Positions 45,464 to 53,353 of a DNA stretch of 64,000 nt are shown here, in pieces. Position 1 is the first letter of the stretch. Each line of letters begins with the position of its first letter. The stretch is from Burkholderia lata (lineage in GTDB: Bacteria > Pseudomonadota > Gammaproteobacteria > Burkholderiales > Burkholderiaceae). Made by a program: the position numbers and the translations under genes. Below the pieces are notes generated by a model that searched no databases, was not told the DNA's origin, and worked only from the letters and a program-made list of their open reading frames with translations. Location: positions 248,001-312,000 of the forward strand of contig NZ_CABVQK010000006.1 of the NCBI RefSeq assembly GCF_902499335.1. Reading direction: 5' to 3'.

Positions 45464-46438
45464 ATGCCAATGACCCGCAACACGACCGGATGGCTTGCCG
45501 TGCGCCGCGAGCTGACGACACGCGGCAAATGGACGCTCGGCGTGGCGTCCTTCCTGCTGCCGTTCGCCGCCTGGTGCCTGATCAGCTATGTGCCGTTCAT
45601 CTGGCATCCGCAAATGCGCATCACGAATCCGGGAAGCGTCGACTACTTCCAGCCGGGCATGCAGATCGACCGCGACGTGTTCGACGACGAACTCGCGCAT
45701 GCGCGTGCGACGCACGCGGCCGTGCCCGAAGGCGTGCGTGCGAACCCGGTCTACCTGCCCGCGCCGCATCAGGTGCTGCGCGCGTTCTACACGGCGTTCA
45801 CGACACCGCCGGCATCCCGCGACGGCGTCTGGCTGCACGAGAGCCTGTGGCACAGCATCCGGATCATTTTCTGGGGCTTCGTGATCTCGTCCGCGATCGG
45901 CGTGCCGCTCGGCATCGTCTGCGGCACCTTCAGTGCGCTCGCGCGGCTGCAGGAGCCGTTCCTGGAGTTCTTCCGCTACCTGCCGGCGCCCGCGTTCGGC
46001 GCGCTGATGGTCGCGGTCCTCGGCATCTACGATGCGCCGAAGGTCGCGATCATCGTGATCGGGACGCTCTTCCAGCAGGTACTGATCATCGCGAACACGA
46101 CGCGCAAGCTCGAATACGGACTGTTCGAGGCCGCGATGACACTCGGCACGAAGAAGCTGAAGCTGCTCACGCACGTCGTGATCCCCGGCGTGCTGCCCGA
46201 CCTGTATCGCGACCAGCGCATCCTGCTCGGCTGGGCCTGGACCTACCTGATCGTCGCCGAACTCGTCGGCACGAGCTCCGGCATCACGTGGTACATCAGC
46301 CAGCAGGCGCGCTACCAGCATTTCGACAACGTGTATGCGGCGATCCTGATGATCGGGATCATCGGCCTCGGCACCGACATCGTGCTCGGGCTGCTCGGCC
46401 GCAGGCTGTTTCCGTGGGATCGCACGCTGAAAGCGTGA
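45464..46438 (+). CDS. guanidine ABC transporter permease
   Basis: Inner-membrane permease of 324 residues, SsuC/TauC-like fold with about six membrane segments and the coupling EAA loop EAAMTLGTKKLKLLTHVVIPGVLPDL. It carries a long periplasmic N-terminal insertion between TM1 and TM2 (about 45-115), a feature of the urea-carboxylase-associated subgroup. It lies 64 bp after the allophanate hydrolase and 45 bp before the ATPase. The cognate binding protein is encoded in the divergent transcription unit. Confidence 0.9.
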   Translation: MPMTRNTTGWLAVRRELTTRGKWTLGVASFLLPFAAWCLISYVPFIWHPQMRITNPGSVDYFQPGMQIDRDVFDDELAHARATHAAVPEGVRANPVYLPAPHQVLRAFYTAFTTPPASRDGVWLHESLWHSIRIIFWGFVISSAIGVPLGIVCGTFSALARLQEPFLEFFRYLPAPAFGALMVAVLGIYDAPKVAIIVIGTLFQQVLIIANTTRKLEYGLFEAAMTLGTKKLKLLTHVVIPGVLPDLYRDQRILLGWAWTYLIVAELVGTSSGITWYISQQARYQHFDNVYAAILMIGIIGLGTDIVLGLLGRRLFPWDRTLKA

Positions 46439-46483
46439 CACCCGTTGACGCCCACCCATCGACCGATTTCCGCAGAGGCCATC

Positions 46484-47392
46484 ATGCAGAACCCGCAAGC
46501 CGTTCCCGATTACCTGATGCAGTCCGACGCGGTGCGCGAGCGCTTCGCGCGCTTGAAAACCCGCGACGTGATACTCGACGTGCGTCACGTCGGCAAGCGT
46601 TTCACGACACCACAGGGCGAGTGCGTCGCACTCGACGACATCAGTTTCCGTACGTACCGGCGTGAATTCGTGTGCGTGATCGGCCCGTCCGGCTGCGGCA
46701 AGTCGACGCTGATCCGCATCCTGGCGGGGCTCGACGCGCAGACGAGCGGCGACGTGCTGCTCGACGGCAAGCCCGTGCAGGGGCCGGGCGCCGATCGCGG
46801 GATGGTGTTCCAGGGCTATACGCTGTTTCCGTGGCTCACCGTGAAGAAGAACGTGATGTTCGGCCTCCGGATGAACGGCAGCAGCAGCGGCGCAGCCGAG
46901 CGCGAAGCGCTGCAGTGGCTCGATCTCGTCGGGCTGACGCGTTTCGCGGATGTGTATCCGCACCAGCTGTCGGGCGGGATGAAGCAGCGCGTGGCGATCG
47001 CCCGCGCGCTCGCGAACCGCCCGCGCATCCTGCTGATGGACGAGCCGTTCGGCGCGCTCGACGCGCAGACGCGGGCGCGGATGCAGACACATCTGCTCGA
47101 CATCTGGCGCAACATCGACGTGACGATCCTGTTCATCACGCACGATCTCGACGAGGCGATCTTTCTGGCGGACCGGATTCTCGTGCTGAAGGCGAATCCG
47201 GGCGGGGTGCAGGAACTGATCGAGGTGCCCGTGCCACGGCCGCGGGACTATTCGCAGGTCAATACGCCCGAGTTCATCGCGACGAAGGCGCGGCTCGAGG
47301 CGCTGATCCATCCGAAGGAGGCGGTAGCGATGGACGACGGCGTGAGGCCGCACATGATCCGCATGACGGATGTGTCGGACAACGTCGAGTAA
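46484..47392 (+). CDS. guanidine ABC transporter ATPase
   Basis: ATP-binding subunit of 302 residues, SsuB/TauB type: Walker [10 protein letters not shown] near 70, Q-loop [13 protein letters not shown], signature LSGGMKQR, Walker [14 protein letters not shown] and switch His in [14 protein letters not shown] lies before the ATG at 46484. It ends the guanidine operon; no clear U-tract terminator follows in the 35 bp before the convergent gene. The C-terminal tail (after about 265) is longer than in SsuB, as in other members of this subgroup. Confidence 0.92.
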   Translation: MQNPQAVPDYLMQSDAVRERFARLKTRDVILDVRHVGKRFTTPQGECVALDDISFRTYRREFVCVIGPSGCGKSTLIRILAGLDAQTSGDVLLDGKPVQGPGADRGMVFQGYTLFPWLTVKKNVMFGLRMNGSSSGAAEREALQWLDLVGLTRFADVYPHQLSGGMKQRVAIARALANRPRILLMDEPFGALDAQTRARMQTHLLDIWRNIDVTILFITHDLDEAIFLADRILVLKANPGGVQELIEVPVPRPRDYSQVNTPEFIATKARLEALIHPKEAVAMDDGVRPHMIRMTDVSDNVE

Positions 47393-47427
47393 GCGGTGAA
47401 GCAAGCGGCCGGACGGTCGCCACGCGT

Positions 47428-48006
47428 CTAGTCGCGCGCGAACGCCAGCGCCGTCGCGACATCGCCGCGGCGATACGCGGCCCGGACGGCCGCTGCCGTG
47501 GCCGCGACGATTTCCGGCGGCGGGGACTTCCGCAGGCGCACGGCGACGCGCGGCAGCGATGCGAGCTGATGCCGGAGGTCGACGATCAGCCGGCAGCAGC
47601 GAAAACCGGCGGACGAGGCTTCCGGGCGGACGGCGGCGTCGGCAAGCCCGGCCGTCCACTCGACACCGCGGTGGCGCCTGACTTCGTCGAGATGCGACAG
47701 ATGGCGCGCGTCGCCCGATAACGCGATCAACAGCGCGGCCCACTGCGCGCCGCGCCATCCAACGGGCATGTCGCGCGTGAGGTCGGCCAGCAGCGCGTCG
47801 TCCAGCACGGACAGGCTTTGCTGGCACAGGTAGTGGAAGTCGAGCGGCTGGTAGCGGACCTGCGGGTAGTCGCGCAGCACGTGCCCGAGTTCCGCGCCGG
47901 TCTCGACGGCGGCGGCGAGAAACCGTTCGGCCGGTGCCGGGCGGTTCAGCAGCAGCGTCGGTACGCTCCGGTAGAGCCGGTGGAGATCGTCGGGGTGATA
48001 GTGCAT
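47428..48006 (-). CDS. conserved hypothetical protein
   Basis: A 192-residue soluble protein of unknown function. It starts MHYHPDDLHRLYRSVPTLLLNRPAP and contains YQPLDFHYLCQQSLSVLDDALLADLTRDMPVGWRGAQWAALLIAL; this helical, Leu-rich pattern is that of a small globular cytoplasmic protein. No signal peptide. The start at 48006 is chosen because upstream in-frame codons read into a low-complexity stretch; no strong ribosome site is seen. Convergent with the guanidine operon and 41 bp downstream of the VOC gene on the same strand, so possibly co-transcribed with it. Confidence 0.6.
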   Translation of the reverse strand: MHYHPDDLHRLYRSVPTLLLNRPAPAERFLAAAVETGAELGHVLRDYPQVRYQPLDFHYLCQQSLSVLDDALLADLTRDMPVGWRGAQWAALLIALSGDARHLSHLDEVRRHRGVEWTAGLADAAVRPEASSAGFRCCRLIVDLRHQLASLPRVAVRLRKSPPPEIVAATAAAVRAAYRRGDVATALAFARD

Positions 48007-48046
48007 CGCGAATGTCGGGGTGATCGACCGGCGCGCAGCATACCGT

Positions 48047-48502
48047 TCAGGTTGGCTGCTGGTCGCCGGACAGCAGGGCCGTATAACGCCGCTGCATTTC
48101 ATCGGGGTCGATCGCTTCGATCGTGTGCCCGATCATCCAATCGTAACCGAACGGGTCGCGAATCCGGCCGGAACGCTCGCCGTAGAACTCGTCCCGAATC
48201 GCGCGCGTCAGTTGCGCGCCGGCCGCGACCGCGGCGGCGATTGTCGCATCGGCGTCGTCGACATGCAGGTGAAGCGCCATCGGCGCCTTGCCGTCCGGGT
48301 CGAGGGCAAGGAGATCGTATTCGGGGAACTCGTCCGAGATCATCAGCGTACACGGCCCGAGCTGCAATTCCGCGTGGCCGATGCGCCCCGACGGTTCGAC
48401 GAGACGGAATTTCTCCTGCGCGCCGAACGCTTTCGTATAGAACGCGATGGCTTCGTCCGCGTGCCTGGCGCGCAAATAGGGAAAGACTTCGTGAATCGCC
48501 AT
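48047..48502 (-). CDS. VOC-family (glyoxalase/PhnB-like) protein
   Basis: A 151-residue protein with the vicinal-oxygen-chelate fold of paired beta-alpha-beta-beta-beta units. It shows PYLRARHADEAIAFYTKAFGAQEKFR, IGHAELQLGPCTLMISDEFPE, HLHVDDADATIAAAVAAGAQ and RDPFGYDWMIGHTIE, matching the PhnB/YdcJ-like group. Metal ligands are expected from His and Glu in these strands. Members include dioxygenases, isomerases and antibiotic-resistance proteins, and no specific reaction can be assigned. GGAGGG lies just upstream of the ATG at 48502. Confidence 0.85.
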   Translation of the reverse strand: MAIHEVFPYLRARHADEAIAFYTKAFGAQEKFRLVEPSGRIGHAELQLGPCTLMISDEFPEYDLLALDPDGKAPMALHLHVDDADATIAAAVAAGAQLTRAIRDEFYGERSGRIRDPFGYDWMIGHTIEAIDPDEMQRRYTALLSGDQQPT

Positions 48503-48792
48503 GATGCCCTCCGGTGGGCGGTGGGGGTGTCGCTCGATCCTGTCGGGCCTCGCAGGCCTGGTCTTGAATATAACTTGCCGCCGCGCCTGACTCGGAAATG
48601 GCGGGTACGACGCCCGGACCGAGTCGATGAAGGATCGCAGGGCTCCGCCGGGGTGGTGGTTGAGGATCATGCGTTTTACGGTGTCGTGAGCGGCGAACAG
48701 GCTGATTCTATAGACGAATTGCGTGGCGGGGGCGAGGGTGGTGACGGGGAGGCGGGGGCCTGGCGGGTGGGCAGCCGTCCGCAATCAACCGG

Positions 48793-49791
48793 TCATTGTT
48801 GCGATTCCCCCGTGGGCCGAAAGCGATCCCGATATGCGCCGGGGCTGAGGCCGACCTTGTCCTTGAACAGCCGGCAGAATGAGCTCGTATCGCTGTATCC
48901 CACCTGGGCCGTAATTCGCTCGAGGCTGAGATCGCCGGCCTCCAGCAAACCGCGCGCGGCTTCGATGCGCAGGCTCTGCAAATACCGCAAGGGCGGCTGG
49001 TTCAGCGCTGCCTGGAATCGGCGGATGATCGTGCGTTCGCTCACGCCGAGGTCATGCGCCATCTCCGACATCTTCACGTCCTTCGTCATGTGCTTCTGCA
49101 GCCAATGCTGCGCGCGGTGAACCAGCGAATCGGCGTGCGCCTTGTCGGTCAGCAACGGAAGATACGGCAATTGCTTCGTCTGGCTGACGTCGATCAGCAT
49201 GGCTTTGGCGCACTGCGCGGCGATGACCGCCCCGGAGAAGCGTTCGATGACATGGATGGTCTGCAGCAGGTAGGACGCTGACGCGCCGGCGCAGATCAGG
49301 CGGTCAGCCTCGGTGACGACGGGTTCCAGCTGAAGGTCGACACGGGGAAACCGGCTGCGAAACTGGTCAGCCAGCCACCATGTGGTCGTCGCGGGCCGTT
49401 CGTCCAGAAGGCCGGTTTTGGCCAGCACGAACGTGCCGGTGCAGTTGGCCGCAAGGTAGGCCCCCGCGTTCCATTGCGAAACCAGCCAGCCGCATGCGGC
49501 AGACTGTCGTGCCAGCAACTGGTCGAAGGCCTTGCCGCTCGCGTAGTGCGCACTGGGAATGAACACCAGGTCGAACGTCTCGTGCGGCCGGATCGGCTCC
49601 GTGTTCAGTTGCAGCCCGTTGCTCGCCATGACGGGCTCCCCCGTCGGAGAAACGAACCGCCATTCGAACTGCGTATTTCCATCGCCTCCTTGTCGCCGCA
49701 AGTGCGCGTTCGCGATCTGAAGGATGTCGGCGAACCCGCCCAAGCTGGAGGCGTAGCAATCGTCATACGCAAGGATGGCGGCGCGGGGCAT
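48793..49791 (-). CDS. GlxA-type AraC-family transcriptional regulator
   Basis: A 332-residue regulator with an N-terminal DJ-1/PfpI (class I glutamine-amidotransferase-like) sensor domain (about 1-185, with the Cys of AANCTGTFVLAKTGLL at the nucleophile elbow) and a C-terminal AraC pair of helix-turn-helices (about 230-325; MAHDLGVSERTIIRRFQ and QVGYSDTSSFCRLFKDKVGLSPGAYRDRFR). Members often control catabolism of quaternary amines or amino acids. It is divergent from the nitronate-monooxygenase-like gene (156 bp apart), which it most likely regulates. Confidence 0.9.
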   Translation of the reverse strand: MPRAAILAYDDCYASSLGGFADILQIANAHLRRQGGDGNTQFEWRFVSPTGEPVMASNGLQLNTEPIRPHETFDLVFIPSAHYASGKAFDQLLARQSAACGWLVSQWNAGAYLAANCTGTFVLAKTGLLDERPATTTWWLADQFRSRFPRVDLQLEPVVTEADRLICAGASASYLLQTIHVIERFSGAVIAAQCAKAMLIDVSQTKQLPYLPLLTDKAHADSLVHRAQHWLQKHMTKDVKMSEMAHDLGVSERTIIRRFQAALNQPPLRYLQSLRIEAARGLLEAGDLSLERITAQVGYSDTSSFCRLFKDKVGLSPGAYRDRFRPTGESQQ

Positions 49792-49947
49792 CGTGTGTCG
49801 GATATCGCATTCGATGTGTCAGTTTAGCCAATGTACGGCAATTCGAACTGCGAGGAAACTGTCGGTGTCTACTTGGCGCCGGCGCGTAGTCCCAACGCGT
49901 TTCCCGCATGCGAAGGCGCTTTCGTCTCAACCTGAACCGAAAACATC

Positions 49948-50922
49948 ATGAAAACCAGGATCACAGAACTCTTCGGCATCGAATATCCGATCATCCAGGG
50001 CGGCATGCACCACGTCGGGTATGCGGAGCTGGCGGCAGCCGTCTCCAACGCCGGTGGCCTCGGCATCATCACCGGCCTGACCCAGCGAACGCCGGCCGAT
50101 CTCGCTGCCGAAATCCGGCGTTGCCGCGAGATGACCGACAAGCCGTTCGGCGTGAATCTCACGTTCCTGCCGACGGTCACTTCGCCCGACTATCCCGGCT
50201 ATATCCGGGCCATTGTCGAAGGCGGGGTCAAGATCGTCGAAACGGCCGGCAACAACCCGCAGCCCTATCTGGCCGCGCTCAAGGAGGCGCATGTCAAGGT
50301 GATCCACAAGTGCACGTCGGTTCGTCACGCGCTGAAGGCCGAGTCGATCGGCTGCGATGCGGTCAGCGTCGATGGATTCGAATGCGGTGGTCATCCCGGC
50401 GAGGACGACATTCCGAACTTCATTCTCCTGCCGCGCGCGGCCGACGAGCTCAAGATTCCGTTCGTGGCTTCCGGCGGCATGGCCGATGGCCGGTCGCTGG
50501 TTGCGGCACTTTCGCTGGGCGCGGAGGGCATCAACATGGGGACGCGATTTATCGCCACCCGCGAGGCGCCGGTGCACGAGAACGTGAAGCAGGCACTGGT
50601 CGCGGCCACCGAACTGGACACGCGCCTGGTCATGCGCCCGTTGCGCAATACCGAGCGCGTCCTGCGCAATGCCGCGGTCGATCGCATCCTCGAAAAGGAA
50701 AGCCAGCTCGGCGCGAGCATCCGGTTCGACGATATCGTCGAAGAGGTCGCCGGCGTGTATCCGCGCATCATGAAGGAAGGTGCGCTCGACGCGGGCGCAT
50801 GGTCGTGCGGCCTGGTCGTCGGGTTGATCCGCGATATCCCGACCGTGAAGGAACTCGTCGATCGCATCGTGAGCGAGGCGACGGAGATCATTCGCAGTCG
50901 GTTGGCACGTGTCGTTGTTTGA
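49948..50922 (+). CDS. nitronate monooxygenase-like FMN enzyme
   Basis: TIM-barrel flavoprotein of 324 residues in the nitronate monooxygenase/2-nitropropane dioxygenase/FabK superfamily. FMN-binding elements are IIQGGMHHVGYAELAAAVSNAGGLGII, KPFGVNLTFLP, VSVDGFECGGHPGE and the phosphate-binding ASGGMADGRSLVAALSLGAEGINMGTRF. Class I enzymes detoxify propionate 3-nitronate and related nitro compounds; the specific role here is inferred from family only. The ATG at 49948 is poorly served by a ribosome site. Regulated probably by the divergent GlxA-type gene. Confidence 0.85.
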   Translation: MKTRITELFGIEYPIIQGGMHHVGYAELAAAVSNAGGLGIITGLTQRTPADLAAEIRRCREMTDKPFGVNLTFLPTVTSPDYPGYIRAIVEGGVKIVETAGNNPQPYLAALKEAHVKVIHKCTSVRHALKAESIGCDAVSVDGFECGGHPGEDDIPNFILLPRAADELKIPFVASGGMADGRSLVAALSLGAEGINMGTRFIATREAPVHENVKQALVAATELDTRLVMRPLRNTERVLRNAAVDRILEKESQLGASIRFDDIVEEVAGVYPRIMKEGALDAGAWSCGLVVGLIRDIPTVKELVDRIVSEATEIIRSRLARVVV

Positions 50923-51497
50923 TCCGATTGGCGACACGAGATGCCGCTGACCTTCGCGCACGAAGCGTTACCCGTGTGATACCGGCCATCGGTTCGTGAG
51001 GGCGGCGGTCGGCGAGTCTGAACCGGGTAACCGTGGCGAGGGACGAAAGCGTCAGGTTGGGGAGGGGGCGGCGCTTCGATTTCGAAACCGTGTTTCGGAT
51101 CCTCGACTTCGACAGCGAACTCGTGCTCGTGCGCGCAGCCTGCGCGCGCCTGCTGGCCGGAGGCGGCATTGAGCGTGCCAGAAACCGCGATACGCGAGGC
51201 CTGACAGCGGCGTCGACAGGTGGCCGGGGCGCCAGTCCTGCCCGGCGGTTCCGGAATACCGGCGTTGCGTGTGGATACCGGCGCTATCGTCCGGCGGTGT
51301 AAGGCCAGCGTCAGACGTTCGACATTGGTGCTCGGATCGTCGACAATCTCGTCGACGATCGCCGATAAGTAGCCTCATGATCGTGAATCGGCCGGAGATC
51401 TTTCCGGCATGAAGCGACGCAGCAGCAGGCGGAGTGGCCACCGTAACTGTTGGACTCGCTCCCGGCCAGTCGACTCCTTCCGGGCACGCTCACTCAC
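50923..51497. other. 575-bp intergenic region
   Basis: No credible gene on either strand. The open frames are arginine-rich shadows. The last 100 bp should carry the promoter of the diguanylate cyclase; I see no clear sigma-70 match. A weak stem GTGTCG/CGACAC spans the end of the preceding gene. Confidence 0.3.
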
Positions 51498-52706
51498 ATG
51501 CTAGATCCCGCAGTAGCTATCGCCACGTCCGCACTCATGAGCACGGTACTGCTGGTGCTGCTCGGGTCCCTGCTTCGATCGGGGATACCCGGCGTGCTCG
51601 AATGGTTTGCCGCCAATGCCGGGGTGGCAGCGGGATTGCCGCTGATCCTGTTGAGGGGCAGGATTCCGGATTCCCTGTCCGTCATTGTTGCGAACATGCT
51701 GATGGCATTGGCAGCCGTCACGTACTACGCCGGTTGCGCCCGTTTTCTGGGGCGCCCGGTTCGCTGGGTCGTGCTGACCGGTTCGCTGCTGCCGCTTGGA
51801 ATCGCGCTTGTCTACTGGCGTTACGCGATCGACAGCATTCCGCTGCGCGTACTCGCCACGACGCTGTTCACTGCCGCGTTCTGCATCGCGATCGCACTTC
51901 TGGTTCTCCGGTATCGCCCGTCCGGCCGGCCGGCGTATCCCTATCGGGTTACCGCCGTGATGGCATTCCTCTTTGCCGCATGCCAGTTTGCACGAGGGAT
52001 CTATTTCATGACGCTCGACGTTGTGTCGAGCCCGCTGATGTTCGCCTCCACGGGCAGCGTGATGTTGCTGGTCGCCGGTGCGGCTATCATGCCCACGCTG
52101 TCGATGTCCGCGATGATGATGGTGCACGACGTCCTTCTCGCCGATGCGCGCGAGGCGGCGAACCGGGATTTCCTCACCGGGGCGCTTTCGCGCAAGGGCT
52201 TTGAAGCGGTTGCGCGCGCGCAACTGGCCGAAGCGGGCAGGCGGGGTTTGCCTGCCTCCCTTCTGATCGCCGACCTCGATCACTTCAAGTCCATCAACGA
52301 TACGCTCGGTCATGCCGGCGGCGACGCGGTGCTGCGCGAGTTCGTCCGCGTCACGCAATTGCAGCTGAGGCGCGGCGATGTGCTCGGGCGCATGGGCGGT
52401 GAGGAGTTTGCCGTGCTGCTACCGGCGACGGAGCTGGACGACGCACGGCGCTTCGCGGAACGGCTGCGCAATGCAGTCTTCGCGCAGCCCGTGACAACGG
52501 CGACCGGGCCGTGCTCGTACAGCATCAGCGGCGGCCTGGCCGGCTGGCGACCGGGCGAAACCCTGGACCACCTGAGTACGAAAGCGGACGCCGCGTTATA
52601 CGAAGCAAAGCGTTCGGGGCGCAACAGGGTGTGTGTTCACGGGGAGGTACGAAGCGCAAGCGCGTTGTCGTCGCAAGACAGCGTCGAACCGGCTTCGGTT
52701 TCGTAA
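51498..52706 (+). CDS. membrane diguanylate cyclase with intact inhibitory site
   Basis: A 402-residue c-di-GMP synthase. Six or so membrane segments fill residues 5-205, then a GGDEF domain: NRDFLTGALSRKGFEAV, IADLDHFKSINDTLGHAGGDAVL and MGGEEFAVLL. The active site reads GGEEF, an accepted active variant. The inhibitory RxxD (RRGD) lies exactly five residues before it, so the enzyme should be product-inhibited, unlike the cyclase at 26316-27866. The ATG at 51498 is used; an in-frame upstream start would add 16 residues. No partner gene nearby. Confidence 0.88.
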   Translation: MLDPAVAIATSALMSTVLLVLLGSLLRSGIPGVLEWFAANAGVAAGLPLILLRGRIPDSLSVIVANMLMALAAVTYYAGCARFLGRPVRWVVLTGSLLPLGIALVYWRYAIDSIPLRVLATTLFTAAFCIAIALLVLRYRPSGRPAYPYRVTAVMAFLFAACQFARGIYFMTLDVVSSPLMFASTGSVMLLVAGAAIMPTLSMSAMMMVHDVLLADAREAANRDFLTGALSRKGFEAVARAQLAEAGRRGLPASLLIADLDHFKSINDTLGHAGGDAVLREFVRVTQLQLRRGDVLGRMGGEEFAVLLPATELDDARRFAERLRNAVFAQPVTTATGPCSYSISGGLAGWRPGETLDHLSTKADAALYEAKRSGRNRVCVHGEVRSASALSSQDSVEPASVS

Positions 52707-53353
52707 GCGCGCGGGCGCCGCGCGGGTAGCCGGGAACGATGAGACCGCGCGCAAGTTCACGCTGCTGATCTGCGATCTGGAGGGGATACGTGAGTAACGC
52801 GTGCCCGCGATCGAAGCGGGCGAGCGACGTGCCGTCCGCCCCGGCCGCGCCGACGTCGAACAGCGCCGCGCGTCCGGCCTCGCCCGGCCCCATTGGGCCA
52901 GGCGAGGCTGGAGAAGGGCGAACCACTGCCCGCCATCTTCGCGCGCAACACCACAAAAGCCCGCAAAACCCTGCCGACCTCCGTCGACGGCGACGGCATT
53001 GCTGTCCAACGAGCGCCTCGTGCCTGTTTTTTGTTTGAATGCTCGTCGAAATGCCGCCGCCCGCCCGGCCGTATTGTTGTTTTCGGCGTCGATCACAGTG
53101 GTCGCATGACCGGTCGATGCGCCGTTATCGTGCAGGGTGATGCCTGGGGTGGCGCCGCTGGTCAAGGGTTTCGGGCATTCGCTGTCGGTGAACAGCGCCC
53201 GGGTCTCCTCGATTGGCGTGAATCTTAAATGAGCGTATGTGGCGAAAGCTGACAAGTTCTGACATCCGGGCGCGGGCGGTATCGGGCGGCCGGAGGGTGT
53301 CGCGCGTTCGGTTATAGTGTCGGCCGATCGCAGACACCAGCACGAATCGCGTG
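52707..53353. other. intergenic region with an imperfect hairpin
   Basis: About 650 bp with no believable gene; all open frames are low-complexity shadows. At 52878-52907 a long stem forms: CCTCGCC with GGCGAGG, and inside it GGCCC with GGGCC around a CATT loop. There is no U-tract. It may be a structured repeat or terminator aid. The last 100 bp carry the histidine kinase promoter. Confidence 0.35.

Noticed and set aside
52596..53255. A 219-codon minus-strand frame between cyclase and kinase
   Set aside because: Arg/Ser-rich, overlaps the cyclase C-terminus, no ribosome site or family.
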